DNA of 28,320 bases from a virus: positions 1 to 28,320 of IMG/VR virus record IMGVR_UViG_3300035670_001022, one strand, 5' to 3'. The notes beneath the pieces are model-generated. The model ran no database searches. It was not told where the DNA came from and saw nothing but the letters and a program-made list of their open reading frames with translations. Shown here piece after piece: positions 1-8,190 of this stretch. The position numbers and the translations under genes are program-made. Numbering within the stretch: position 1 is the stretch's first letter; each line of letters starts with the position of its first letter.

Positions 1-358
1 GAAGGTTGCCCGCATTGAACGGCTGCGACAGAAGCTCATCGGCCCGGCTGGACTGGTTAGCCGCCAGCGTTGCCATGTTCAGGCTTGCAGCATTGTTCTG
101 CTCGCGGATGGCCTGCGCTTCCGGGCTGAGCGTCGTGGTCGCTGTGTATTGCGGGATTTGGTATGCTCGGCCCGTGGTCGGGTCGGTAAAAGTCTGCATT
201 CCCGATTGCGAATAGGTCAGCGAGCCATCAGGGGTTACCTGGTTGACCTGCCCCATCGTGGTGTTTGCAATCGCCGTCCCGATGTTCGTGCCAGTCTGAG
301 CGCTGGCGACTTCGTTCGGATCAGGCGGCTTTGGCGCCTTCGGTTTTCCGATGCCCAT
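1..358 (-). CDS. Virion-associated protein, C-terminus beyond window edge (partial)
   Basis: The reading frame opens with an ATG at 358 and runs off the left edge, so only about 119 N-terminal residues are seen. It begins MGIGKPKAPKPPDPNEV, then a region rich in T, N, Q and S with a 'TPDGSLTYSQSG' stretch and later 'LSPEAQAIREQNN'. This layout (a short Lys/Pro-rich head, then 'G.l.y....', then 'LsPEqqal.dqq') is one I recognise from proteins at the end of the structural operon of many podovirus-like phages. They are usually annotated as hypothetical, internal virion or tail proteins. It overlaps the upstream GNAT-like gene by 38 bp. The role is inferred from position; it could be an ejected internal protein or a tail component. 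Confidence 0.7.
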   Translation of the reverse strand, partial: MGIGKPKAPKPPDPNEVASAQTGTNIGTAIANTTMGQVNQVTPDGSLTYSQSGMQTFTDPTTGRAYQIPQYTATTTLSPEAQAIREQNNAASLNMATLAANQSSRADELLSQPFNAGNL

Positions 359-782
359 TGAAGAACCTCGATTCTTTCCATTGTTCAAAAGTCAGAGTCC
401 AGAAGACCCCATCGTGATCCCGGCCAAACATGCGGGGCACGTCAAAGCGGGTGAACCCAAAGGCGCTGAGCTGCCGGTGAAGCCTGACATTCCGCCCACT
501 GTTGAGCGTCGTCACCATCTGGCAGCCAAGACCGTCAAAGGCGTAAGAGAACAATTCCTGCAGAATGCCTCGCGTCATCCATTTCGGGGTGATGCTCGCG
601 CCTGAAAACGAAATGGTCTTGGCGGCCGGGTTCCAGTTATGCCAAATCCAGCCCGCTACCATCAAGCCGTCTTTGTCGATTACGCCCACGCCCTTCGCGC
701 CCGAGAACCCCCGTTCCGCATCCGGAATAAGCTGAGCAACAAACGCTTCCACCGCATCCGAATGACCGTGCAGGAGTTTCAC
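321..782 (-). CDS. GNAT-like acetyltransferase-fold protein
   Basis: The 153-residue product has the look of a minimal GNAT fold: an N-terminal helix ('SDAVEAFVAQLIPDAERGF'), strands around 'GVGVIDKDGLMVAGWIWHNW', a central strand, 'TRGILQELFSYAFDGLGCQ' as the pantetheine-side helix, and 'SGRNVRLHRQLSAFGFTRF' as the end-of-fold helix and strand. Similar small proteins occur among podovirus structural genes, where their substrate is unknown. The start overlaps the stop of the large tail protein gene (ATGA), so translation is probably coupled. No clear Q/RxxGxG/A acetyl-CoA loop is visible, so enzymatic activity is uncertain; a structural or chaperone-like role is possible. Confidence 0.65.
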   Translation of the reverse strand: MKLLHGHSDAVEAFVAQLIPDAERGFSGAKGVGVIDKDGLMVAGWIWHNWNPAAKTISFSGASITPKWMTRGILQELFSYAFDGLGCQMVTTLNSGRNVRLHRQLSAFGFTRFDVPRMFGRDHDGVFWTLTFEQWKESRFFNGHRKTEGAKAA

Positions 783-2371
783 ACCACCACCGCCCCGATT
801 TCATACATCACGTCAAAGCTCATAAGCTCAGCGTCCGGGCGGGGCGTGACACCACATGTCACCTGCACCTGCGGGGCAAACACGAATCCGGCCTCCGCCA
901 GTGCCTGCCAGTTGCTTGTAATGCTCAGCGCCCCTGCAGAGCCATCCCAGACGGCTGTGTCCCAATCCCCACCGTCCCAGACATCCTCTACCGAATCCGC
1001 CACACTGGACGGCGCAGGCGGCAGGCTGACCGCGTAATCGACACTCCCCGACACTTGCGCAATAAACGCCCGCGTGGCCCGGAAATTAGCCCGCACAAGG
1101 TTGACAGACTTGATCGCCGCCCCGGCCCCGAGCTGGCTGAAATGCCCGACATAATCGCAGGTGTAAACGTCCCCGTCATCTGACCCGCCAAAGTCTGTCT
1201 GGTAGATGATCCCGTCACCGGTCCCGATATAATGCACGCCCAACAGGACTGTCTGCCCACGTATATCCCAAGGCGTCCCCGTGAACCGGCACCACGCCCC
1301 GGTCTCAAGGTTGCAGACAAAGGACAGACGATCTACCGATGCACTCGGACTCGGCATCCCGACAATCATCTGGTTGCGCTCGTCATACTTGAGCAGCGTC
1401 CACGGCAAACCTGCCCGGTCGCGGATCGCATCATTCCAGTCCGGCTCAATCGCCCGGCTGATGGCGGAAAGGCTCAGCGCGGCCCGGTCCTTGCTGATAC
1501 ATTCAGAGACGGGGATAATCCCTTCCACCGTTGCTATCAGAAGCTCGCCGCCTGCCCGCTCAATCGCATTCTTGCCAAGGGGCGCGGCAATCTCATAGCG
1601 GCCCACAAGGGACCATGCGGCCGCATCGGAAGGGTTCGTTCCCTGATAGACCGCCACCTCTCCCAGCGTGGAGACAATCACACAGAAGTCATCCAGGCCG
1701 TCGCCCGCGTCCTGTGACCATGTGGCTCCGAACAGCAAAGCCCCGCCGCGAGAAAACACGCCTTGCAGGCTGAAACTCGTCAGCGCCCCGGTCTTGCTGC
1801 CCACCGGCAGATACCAGAACCGCATCGTGCCGCCTTCAATGAAGAACAGCCGGTTCTTGAACGCCCACACATGGCTAAGGAGCGACGTGGTGAGGCCGGT
1901 CATCGTGCTGGCCGACCATGAAGACCCGTCAAACTCTTGCGGCGTGTCTTCGCCATTGCAGCCCACGAGGAAATCCCCGCCGGAGGTCTCAAACTGCACG
2001 AACGTCCAATTGCCGCCGTTCAGGCTTCCCACTGCCGCGCTTGGGGCAACGTCCGGATCGGAAACCGTGGTAATGTCGAAAATGCTGTCAGCGGTCGCCG
2101 CAAACAGCTTTTCCGTTGTGCCGGAGAGATAGCCCCACATCGCCGTGCAGGGGTCTCCCAGAGTTGCATATTTCCCGCACCCACCCCGCAGTTTGATCCC
2201 TGTCTGGCTGGGGAACCAGTTATCCAGAACCAATGCCGCCTGATCCATCGGCTGCGACAGGTTCGTATTTGTCACCCAGCCCCGCACGGGCGCCGGGAAC
2301 GTCTGCGGGCGAGACGTGCGCGGCACTGGATAAACCGGCCTGCGGCTGTTGGGCTGGAGCGCCAGTCTCAT
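779..2371 (-). CDS. Large tail protein, probable podovirus tail nozzle/knob-like protein
   Basis: The 530-residue product begins with a basic Pro-rich segment (to about residue 30), followed by 'RGWVTNTNLSQPMDQAAL' and 'NWFPSQTGIKLRGGCGKY'. This opening is typical of the large tail protein found next to the adaptor gene in BPP-1/P22-type short-tailed phages. The rest is rich in beta-strand-like repeats with Gly/Trp/Asp turns, consistent with a beta-propeller or nozzle as in P22 gp10. It overlaps the adaptor gene by one base (TAATG) and the GNAT-like gene by four. It probably forms the distal tube of the short tail below the adaptor ring. The family assignment rests on recognised sequence style and synteny, not on a search. 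Confidence 0.75.
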   Translation of the reverse strand: MRLALQPNSRRPVYPVPRTSRPQTFPAPVRGWVTNTNLSQPMDQAALVLDNWFPSQTGIKLRGGCGKYATLGDPCTAMWGYLSGTTEKLFAATADSIFDITTVSDPDVAPSAAVGSLNGGNWTFVQFETSGGDFLVGCNGEDTPQEFDGSSWSASTMTGLTTSLLSHVWAFKNRLFFIEGGTMRFWYLPVGSKTGALTSFSLQGVFSRGGALLFGATWSQDAGDGLDDFCVIVSTLGEVAVYQGTNPSDAAAWSLVGRYEIAAPLGKNAIERAGGELLIATVEGIIPVSECISKDRAALSLSAISRAIEPDWNDAIRDRAGLPWTLLKYDERNQMIVGMPSPSASVDRLSFVCNLETGAWCRFTGTPWDIRGQTVLLGVHYIGTGDGIIYQTDFGGSDDGDVYTCDYVGHFSQLGAGAAIKSVNLVRANFRATRAFIAQVSGSVDYAVSLPPAPSSVADSVEDVWDGGDWDTAVWDGSAGALSITSNWQALAEAGFVFAPQVQVTCGVTPRPDAELMSFDVMYEIGAVVV

Positions 2372-3069
2372 TAACCGCTCACAGATTTGGGATAAGCGTA
2401 AATCGCATCACGCGGCAGGCTCGGGCGCCCGATACGGATAATGCGGCTACCCTTATCCTCTGCGATCCGCTTGGCGAGCGCCCGCTCATAGTCGGCAAGG
2501 TTCTCCGCATAGGGCAGGCCTTTCATTTCCCGCCACCGCCAGATGATGCCGAGCTTGAGCAGCCGCTCATCAATCCGGAATGTATCCGTGTCCGTATCGA
2601 ACGCGGCCTTGTTGGTGCCCGATGCCGGGGCCACGATCAGGTTTGACTGATACCAGTATTTGATGGCCTCGGCATCGGCAGGGGCAGGCTTGATGTGGAT
2701 CTGGTCGCCATACTTGATCCAGGCGTTCACTACGAAGTCAAACGACTGCACATCAAGGCCCAGCCACTCATCGCGGTCAGAGACTGGGCTCAGCGGGGTT
2801 TCCAGCGAAGAGGTCCAGAGCTGCGATTTGTCCAGCATCCGGTCGTAATCGGTCGGCAGGTCAAAATCTTCCGTCGATCCGTCTCCGGTGATGGTCGCAA
2901 TCCGGTTCAGCTTTTCCCACTCATGGGCAGAGGCGATCATCTCGGCCATTTCCTGCGCCAGCGTGGCCAGCTCCAGATGCTCGCGCACCGCAGAGCCAAA
3001 CACGCTCGTTGGCTTCGCTAAGGCGATGCCGGACGTACACGCAGACTGGATGACCGAGAGAACGCTCAT
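2371..3069 (-). CDS. Head-tail adaptor (P22 gp4/SU10 adaptor-like)
   Basis: The 232-residue product has the usual pattern of podovirus head-to-tail adaptors: an N-terminal helical domain ('HLELATLAQEMAEMIASAHE'), then 'WEKLNRIATITGDGSTEDF', then 'LPTDYDRMLDKSQLW'. A central beta region follows ('WIKYGDQIHIKPAPADAEAI', 'KYWYQSNLIV') and a C-terminal helix pair ending in 'DYERALAKRIAEDKGSR'. The 'dfdLP.DydRm' and 'YWY.S..iv' blocks are the most characteristic. The protein should form a dodecameric ring below the portal. Its gene lies between the coiled-coil protein and the large tail protein with ATGA/TAATG overlaps, the order expected for head completion and then tail. Confidence 0.82.
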   Translation of the reverse strand: MSVLSVIQSACTSGIALAKPTSVFGSAVREHLELATLAQEMAEMIASAHEWEKLNRIATITGDGSTEDFDLPTDYDRMLDKSQLWTSSLETPLSPVSDRDEWLGLDVQSFDFVVNAWIKYGDQIHIKPAPADAEAIKYWYQSNLIVAPASGTNKAAFDTDTDTFRIDERLLKLGIIWRWREMKGLPYAENLADYERALAKRIAEDKGSRIIRIGRPSLPRDAIYAYPKSVSG

Positions 3070-3794
3070 GCGGACGCCTCAGCCCCGGCCAGTTCCTCAG
3101 CCATCGTCTTAAGCGTGGCAAGGCTGGGGCGCCCCTTCACACCCTTGCCGGTCTGAATCTGAATGTACCGCTTGAGGTCTTCAGCCGTGTTGCCTTGGAA
3201 CTGGCCTTCGGTGACCACTTCAATCTTTGGCTCGCCATCATCTTCCGCCTTGGCCATGCCACCCGCCTGAAGCTGCCGGATGGTTTCCTGCATGGCGGCA
3301 AGCTGGGCCTGCAATTGTTCATTCTGCGCAGCGAGCTTGCTGTCGATGGCGCCCTCCTTGGCCTTTTCCAGCCAGTTCTGGGCTTTGACCTTCCATTCGC
3401 GGGCACCCATGCCGAGCCGGTTGAGCGCCGTGCCGTCAAGCGCCGCAAGGGCTTCCACAGTGAACACTTTCTGCGCCTTGAACTCGGCCACCTTCGATCC
3501 GGTGATGCCGGGAAGCTGGTCAACAGGCGTGCCGTCTGCGTGCATTTCGCGGTTCTCAAGAAACGCCGCATAATGCCGGGGGAACTGGTCCTTGTAGGAA
3601 AGCTGCTCCCGGGCTTCGGGGCAGAAACTCGTGTCCGTGGCCGGAGCAACCAGCACCGAATTGCGGTCACCGGCGAACTGGATTTTCACCATCTCCACGT
3701 CCTTGAACCGGGGAACGCCGTCCTTTGCCGTGGCTTTCGGGTCTTCCACCGTTTCAACGTAGAAAGTGATGTGAAGGTGCGATGTATCTTGCAT
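3066..3794 (-). CDS. Structural-operon protein with coiled coil, unknown function
   Basis: The 242-residue product starts with a beta-rich region ('LHITFYVETVEDPKATAKDG'). It continues with a small helical block ('ITGSKVAEFKAQKVFTVEAL', 'LNRLGMGAREWKVKAQNWL') that looks like a helix-hairpin-helix or SAM-like fold. Residues about 150-180 form a Gln/Ala/Leu coiled coil ('LAAQNEQLQAQLAAMQETI'), and a second small domain follows ('AEDLKRYIQIQTGKGVKGRP'). Similar proteins sit between capsid and adaptor genes in related phages. It may be a head-completion or DNA-contacting virion protein; I cannot name a function. The gene ends in an ATGA overlap with the adaptor gene. Confidence 0.7.
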   Translation of the reverse strand: MQDTSHLHITFYVETVEDPKATAKDGVPRFKDVEMVKIQFAGDRNSVLVAPATDTSFCPEAREQLSYKDQFPRHYAAFLENREMHADGTPVDQLPGITGSKVAEFKAQKVFTVEALAALDGTALNRLGMGAREWKVKAQNWLEKAKEGAIDSKLAAQNEQLQAQLAAMQETIRQLQAGGMAKAEDDGEPKIEVVTEGQFQGNTAEDLKRYIQIQTGKGVKGRPSLATLKTMAEELAGAEASA

Positions 3795-3871
3795 GTCGGG
3801 ATTCCGTCTGAGGGATTGTGGAAAAGGACCGGAGGCGAGAAGTCATCCCGCCCCCGGAAGGTCAGGCTGGG

Positions 3872-4354
3872 TTAGGCGTAAGTGCCGACCGTGGAGATGG
3901 CAGGCCAGTTGAGCGAACCGGTCGTGTTGACCGCATCTGCGCCGCCGGTGGCCGTGCCAAGGACCATGCCTTCGATGTAAAGCGTGCCAACGGTGCTGGC
4001 GTCGTCCACCTGTCCGGCGTCAGACGTTGCCGCCAGACGGCCATTGGCCGCTGCGTCCTGCTCCGTCCGGATACCGCACGGGCCATAGACCTGCGCCCAT
4101 CCATACTCGTTGTCGGCAAATGCCGTCTCCACAACGCCGATCTTGTCGCCAAGCGCATCGTTGGAAGTCGTGAGCATTGCCGCCTGAAACGACTCGTCAA
4201 TGGTGACGACATAGCCGTCCCCGGTGATTTCGCCGCTTGCCTGCACGTAGACGTAGGCCTTGCCCACGCCCCACATGATAGTCCCCAGCTCGAAAGTGGG
4301 GTTCGTTGAAACCTCGTCAAACGAGGCCCCAACTGCGTTCTGACCAATAGTCAT
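3872..4354 (-). CDS. Probable capsid decoration/cement protein
   Basis: The 160-residue product is rich in Gly, Ala, Thr and Val with alternating hydrophobic strands ('TIMWGVGKAYVYVQASGEIT', 'GTLYIEGMVLGTATGG') and few charged residues. It lies directly downstream of the major capsid gene, separated by 12 bp. Small beta-rich proteins at this position are often decoration proteins that stabilise the mature head. No specific decoration family signature is visible, so the call rests on size, composition and synteny. A tail-related role is less likely because no tail gene is adjacent on the capsid side. Confidence 0.6.
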   Translation of the reverse strand: MTIGQNAVGASFDEVSTNPTFELGTIMWGVGKAYVYVQASGEITGDGYVVTIDESFQAAMLTTSNDALGDKIGVVETAFADNEYGWAQVYGPCGIRTEQDAAANGRLAATSDAGQVDDASTVGTLYIEGMVLGTATGGADAVNTTGSLNWPAISTVGTYA

Positions 4355-4366
4355 GGGTTTCCCTCC

Positions 4367-5377
4367 TCAGACGCTGCTATCGTAAAGCTTCGCCATGTGT
4401 TGAGGATCATTCATGGTAAGATTACCGAAAAATCCTATATGTTGTACGACTGCATCCTGGTTCACCGGCATCTGCTTGCCGCCGAACTTCACGAAGTTAC
4501 GATCAGGGTGGTAACGGAACTTCATCGCCTTGGTGTCGAGGAAGTAGGTGGTGTTGGCAGGCATGGCCGAGCCGATCCCGCCCTCAAGCACCACGTCCAC
4601 GGACTTGCCGCCGCCGTAGTATTTCAGGGTGGTGAAGCCGAGCTTGCCAAGGCCGTTCTCGTCATTGATGCGCTGGATGTTCACCGTCGCTGCCGTATAG
4701 GCAATGTAGTGCTCCTGAGCACACGCAATGATGTCCGGACCCTTCTTGCCTTTGGAGCGGGCAATCATGATCGCGTCGAAAATCGGCTTGATCGAAGTCG
4801 CCGTTACAGCCGTGTAAGCCGTTCCTGCAACCGTGATCGAGTTGGCATCATACGTGGTTGTCCGCCAGATGGCGTTGTCCGCGCGGCTGATACCGCCATA
4901 GGTGCCCGAATCAACCGTGGTCGGAACCATGAGCTGGAGACCGCCGATCTGGTTGGTGGCCGTGCCTGCAGAATGCACGTCCTCAACAAACCGGTCTTCC
5001 AGTTCCTGCTCAGCGGCGGAGATATGCTCCTCCATGATGTTCTTGAGCTGGTTGCGGCCCGAGTTCTTCAGGATGTCCTCTCCCGACAGCGTGACCGACA
5101 CAGCCGCCAGCTTTGCGGTAAATTCCGCATCGTTGAACAGCTCGGCCGGGGTCGGATTGAGGAACTGGTATCCCGAATAACGGGTGTAGGTGCCGCTCTC
5201 ATTGTAGAGCAGGCGCTCGCGGATCGAAGGCCCGGAAAACTCCTTGAACTGGTTCCGGCTCTTCATCACCGAGAGGATGGCGTTGGAATTGCTCACAAGG
5301 TCGGCATAACCGGCGCTGCGCTCTTCCAGGGCCAGCGAGAAAGCTTCCTGGAGCTTCTCGGTTGAGGTCAATGACAT
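4367..5377 (-). CDS. Major capsid protein (HK97-fold, podovirus type)
   Basis: The 336-residue product has hallmarks of a major head protein: an N-terminal helical arm ('LTSTEKLQEAFSLALEERSA'), 'FSGPSIRERLLYNESGTYTR' (N-arm/E-loop-like), a long spine helix ('QLKNIMEEHISAAEQELEDR'), and 'GIGSAMPANTTYFLDTKAMK' followed by 'FRYHPDRNFVKFGGKQMPVN' near the C-terminus. The closing 'QDAVVQHIGFFGNLTMNDPQ' resembles the 'w.GNlt..n...qG.l' endings of many podovirus coat proteins. It sits between scaffold and decoration genes. No N-terminal delta domain or protease gene is seen, which fits a separate scaffold protein rather than HK97-type maturation. Confidence 0.85.
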   Translation of the reverse strand: MSLTSTEKLQEAFSLALEERSAGYADLVSNSNAILSVMKSRNQFKEFSGPSIRERLLYNESGTYTRYSGYQFLNPTPAELFNDAEFTAKLAAVSVTLSGEDILKNSGRNQLKNIMEEHISAAEQELEDRFVEDVHSAGTATNQIGGLQLMVPTTVDSGTYGGISRADNAIWRTTTYDANSITVAGTAYTAVTATSIKPIFDAIMIARSKGKKGPDIIACAQEHYIAYTAATVNIQRINDENGLGKLGFTTLKYYGGGKSVDVVLEGGIGSAMPANTTYFLDTKAMKFRYHPDRNFVKFGGKQMPVNQDAVVQHIGFFGNLTMNDPQHMAKLYDSSV

Positions 5378-5401
5378 GACGCTCTCCTGTAGATGTTGAG
5401 G

Positions 5402-6448
5402 TTAAATCCCGAGCTGGTCGAACGCATTGTCCAACGCTTTACGGGCGCTTTCAGGCGGTTTGCGGCGCGCGGGGTCTGAGCCCGAGCCGGGAGCGCCAGT
5501 TACAGAGAGTTGGCCTTTGCGGTTTTGAGCCGCTAGTGCCGGGTTTTGCGGAGCCACGGGCGCTGCGCCGGGTTTGAGCCGGTCTGCAATGTCATAGGCT
5601 TCCTGCAATCTTGTGCGCGGGTCCGTCGCGGTCACCATGCCGCTGCGGAGGATGCCCGCGATTGTTCCTTCCAGTTCATCATACCGGGGGTTCTTCACCG
5701 CAAACTCTGCAATGAATGACTGGATTTCGCGCTGCTGCGCTTGGGTAAACTGCTGTGTGGACTGCTTGAGCTGGGCATTCTCAGCCTGCAGGCGCTTGAT
5801 TTCTGCCGTGGTCTGCTTGGCAAAGTCATCCAGATCCTGCTGGAGAACATGCGCCGCGACTTCCTGCAGAGTGAACCCGTGGCGCTGGGCGAGCGTGTCG
5901 AACACCTTCACCGGGTCCGTCGCCATCATGCGCGCCATACCCTCGTAGTCAGCGAGCACGCCCTTCACATCCATCCCATATTGCTGGGCAAGCTGTTCAT
6001 AGGGCTTGATCTCCGATTCCCAGCGGGTCGCCGTCTCGCGGTATTTTGCAATCCCCTGTTCCATCTCCTGGATGGTGCGGTGAACATCAGCTTTCAGCGC
6101 GGGCGGGGCAGCAAGCCATGCGGCCTTGGCTTCAGCCGACAGGCGGGAAGGCGGTTCATCGGGATTAAACGGCTTGGCGTCAGGCTTTGCCTCTTCAGCC
6201 TTCGGAGCGTCCTGCTTGACAGGCTCAGGCTTGGCCTCCTTGGGAACATCCGCCTTGGCTTCGGCTTCCTTCTGCGCAAACCGGCCGCGCTCATCGCGGG
6301 CGCGCTGGGAGAGCATTTCCGGCTCATCCTCGAATATCTTGTCGAACGCATTGTCCAGAGCGCCGGAAAGCGTGGGCGCTTCCTTCGGCCCGGTGTCCGG
6401 AGCAGGCGCGATTTCCTGCTCAATAGGGGCGTTGTCGAGTTCTTGCAT
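5402..6448 (-). CDS. Scaffold-like protein
   Basis: The 348-residue product is highly charged and mostly helical. It has an acidic, Pro-rich N-terminus, a Lys/Glu/Ala/Pro low-complexity stretch at about 50-100, then helical segments with a predicted coiled coil near 200-250 ('TTAEIKRLQAENAQLKQSTQ', followed by a Gln-rich run), and a basic C-terminal tail ('DPARRKPPESARKALDNAFD'). Placement directly upstream of the major capsid gene, together with this composition, is classical for scaffolding proteins, which drive procapsid assembly and leave before DNA packaging. The heptapeptide ALDNAFD occurs near both ends (residues 30-36 and 338-344), encoded by a shared 17-bp identical DNA stretch. This could be a docking motif for coat or portal. 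Confidence 0.75.
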   Translation of the reverse strand: MQELDNAPIEQEIAPAPDTGPKEAPTLSGALDNAFDKIFEDEPEMLSQRARDERGRFAQKEAEAKADVPKEAKPEPVKQDAPKAEEAKPDAKPFNPDEPPSRLSAEAKAAWLAAPPALKADVHRTIQEMEQGIAKYRETATRWESEIKPYEQLAQQYGMDVKGVLADYEGMARMMATDPVKVFDTLAQRHGFTLQEVAAHVLQQDLDDFAKQTTAEIKRLQAENAQLKQSTQQFTQAQQREIQSFIAEFAVKNPRYDELEGTIAGILRSGMVTATDPRTRLQEAYDIADRLKPGAAPVAPQNPALAAQNRKGQLSVTGAPGSGSDPARRKPPESARKALDNAFDQLGI

Positions 6449-6473
6449 TGTGGGCTCCGTCTGAGGGATCGTG

Positions 6474-6836
6474 TTATGCGCCGAACCCGGCCCGGCTCAG
6501 CGCCTTGCCAACTGCGGCTTCTACTTTCTTCTTCTGTGTTTCCTTGCGCCGCTTCACCTCCGAAGGCGCCTGACGGCGCATGTATTCCGGGTTGGTGTAG
6601 CTCTTATCGTCCCCGACTTCGATGACACCGGCTTCCTTGTACGTCCGGCGCAGGCGGCGCTTGCTGTCATACATCTGGCCGTCCAGCATCGACTTAACCG
6701 GCTCCATACTGTCCCGGATAATCATGGGCGCGGCCAGTTCAGACCGGTTGTCTATCTTCCACTCGCGGTGATTGTCGGGCCACTGATCGACATCATGCAG
6801 GTCGCCGCACAGCTTGCAGATACGGTAACGGGGCAT
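6474..6836 (-). CDS. Small zinc-motif protein of the head operon
   Basis: The 120-residue product begins MPRYRICKLCGDLHDVDQWP, with a CxxC motif followed by a His that may bind a metal. It continues with 'DNHREWKIDNRSELAAPMII', 'DGQMYDSKRRLRRTYKEAG', and a Lys/Arg-rich C-terminus. Proteins with the same opening occur near scaffold and portal genes of podovirus-like phages; I know no assigned function. The start was chosen at 6836 because its ATG overlaps the stop of the upstream gene (TAATG); a longer reading frame would run deep into that gene. The 'y.Skr..Rr.yk..G..EvG' block suggests DNA- or capsid-related binding, but this is inference. Confidence 0.75.
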   Translation of the reverse strand: MPRYRICKLCGDLHDVDQWPDNHREWKIDNRSELAAPMIIRDSMEPVKSMLDGQMYDSKRRLRRTYKEAGVIEVGDDKSYTNPEYMRRQAPSEVKRRKETQKKKVEAAVGKALSRAGFGA

Positions 6837-7177
6837 TATTCCACAGTCTCCATTTCCATACTCAGCCCCTCTGCCACCAGCACAGCGCCAAAGTGCTCCG
6901 CAGGCACCCCGCCCGTCTGCACAGAAACAACCAGCGCCGTGCGGATGGCGTCGATCTGCTCGTCTGTGTAGCCGGTGTCTGGCGGGTACGCATTGCCAAG
7001 CCAGACTTGAGCCGCCTCGGGCGTCACCCAAGCGTGCAGGCCGTAGTGGGTAAGGTCAGCGCCCGTGTACAGCGGCACGCTGAACTCATGGCCGCTATGC
7101 CCCATCGCCATGCCAAGCTGCTCGGCAGTGTCGCGGAAGTCAGCGGGTGTAATGGCGACGAGGCTTTCGGTGTACAT
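6836..7177 (-). CDS. Hypothetical protein of the head operon
   Basis: The 113-residue product (MYTESLVAITPADFRDTAEQ) is neutral to acidic. It has alternating hydrophobic strands and a helix at 'TGYTDEQIDAIRTALVVSVQ'. No family is recognised. Its start overlaps the stop of the head-fibre candidate gene by one base (TGATG) and its stop overlaps the next start (TAATG), so it is an integral, translationally coupled member of the late operon. Lying between portal and scaffold, it may act in head morphogenesis or accompany the carbohydrate-binding protein encoded upstream. Confidence 0.65.
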   Translation of the reverse strand: MYTESLVAITPADFRDTAEQLGMAMGHSGHEFSVPLYTGADLTHYGLHAWVTPEAAQVWLGNAYPPDTGYTDEQIDAIRTALVVSVQTGGVPAEHFGAVLVAEGLSMEMETVE

Positions 7178-8190
7178 CAGTAAGACGCCTCTATGATTGA
7201 TTTTTGAGCGGCAGTCAGTGTCGCAGTTGTGATGCCAAATCCGGCATTGTCCGTGTTGAGCGCATAGCCTGTCCCGCCACTCAGCGTCGTCGTGCCAAAT
7301 GTGACAGAGCCATCAGAAGCTACCGTCCACGTATCATAACTGTCATTCGGCAATGCGATGTTGTGAACGTCATCCACGTTGTCGAAGTCCAGCGCGTAGG
7401 TGCTGCTTACATCCCGCAGGATCGGACGGGCTGCGTCGCTTGGGGCGGTGGCGTGGTAGCCGGGGATTTCTTTGACGGAGATGTTGTCGATGGAAAAATC
7501 ATCCCCTGGATCCCCGTAAAAAAATATGTTGGATGTACTTGCCGATGCATAGGTGCGCGTGAAAGTTCCTGTAGTACTTGCAGATGGAAGAGAATAAGCG
7601 CCGCTGCCCTGAAAAATCTTTACAGAGCCACTCGTTATTGAAACGACTTCAAACTTTAGCTGGTAAATCTTTCCTAGTGTAATGCCGGTAATGTTTTGCT
7701 GTAAATATTGCCTGCTAGCAGTTCCGCTTACGCTCGCAACACCACCACTAATCGTCCACCCTGTGCCCTTGTTCCAGTTGCTATCAGTATCAAACGTCCC
7801 ATTCGTCACAAGCTCCGGCGTATCCAGCGCGGCCAGATACTCCGCCGCCGTCAGCCCGCCCATCTGAGCTTTGTCCAGCATCAGCCCGACAGGCCCATCG
7901 GCAACCGCATTCGCACCGCCCGTGCGGGCTGCGTACACAGACGTCAGGTCGTTAGGATCATAGAACGCCACCGTCTCGCCTGCGGACAAAAGGGAGGCGA
8001 TTAGCTGGTCAAACCCCTGAGACACCCAAAGCGTGCCATCAGGATTGAGCAATGTGACGGGCTCAGCCCCGGCATCCACAAGGATGATTGCCTCGCCATT
8101 GGTGTCCACAACCGTCATTGGCGGCGCATTGCTGGCGACGTTCACCACGGGGCGCCCGTTGGACGTGACAATGACAACCGGAACCGCCAT
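7177..8190 (-). CDS. Virion protein with carbohydrate-binding-like (jelly-roll) domain
   Basis: The 337-residue product has a repetitive beta N-terminus ('MAVPVVIVTSNGRPVVNVAS', with 'NGxPVvvV' style strands). A 'DPNDLTSVYAARTGG' segment follows, seen in many phage tail or fibre proteins ahead of lamin-G/CBM-like modules. Residues about 133-240 form a module opening with 'NGTFDTDSNWNKGTGWTISG' and closing with 'DDFSIDNISVKEIPG', a layout I recognise as a carbohydrate-binding jelly-roll common in phage receptor-binding and head-fibre proteins. The C-terminal part is again beta-rich. It lies right after the portal gene, an unusual place for a tail fibre, so a head fibre or decoration role is possible. 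The DNA for the module (about 7480-7780) is visibly AT-richer than its surroundings. Confidence 0.7.
   Translation of the reverse strand: MAVPVVIVTSNGRPVVNVASNAPPMTVVDTNGEAIILVDAGAEPVTLLNPDGTLWVSQGFDQLIASLLSAGETVAFYDPNDLTSVYAARTGGANAVADGPVGLMLDKAQMGGLTAAEYLAALDTPELVTNGTFDTDSNWNKGTGWTISGGVASVSGTASRQYLQQNITGITLGKIYQLKFEVVSITSGSVKIFQGSGAYSLPSASTTGTFTRTYASASTSNIFFYGDPGDDFSIDNISVKEIPGYHATAPSDAARPILRDVSSTYALDFDNVDDVHNIALPNDSYDTWTVASDGSVTFGTTTLSGGTGYALNTDNAGFGITTATLTAAQKSIIEASY

Noticed and set aside
4397-5365. 322-codon plus-strand open frame opposite the capsid gene
   Set aside because: Antisense shadow of the major capsid gene; Arg/Val-rich composition without domain features.
5741-6625. 294-codon plus-strand open frame opposite the scaffold gene
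   Set aside because: Antisense shadow with Leu/Arg-rich composition crossing two real genes.
7177-8190. Diversity-generating retroelement target gene, as in BPP-1-like phages
   Set aside because: The structural genes recall BPP-1, but no reverse transcriptase, template repeat or C-type lectin variable region is visible in the window.
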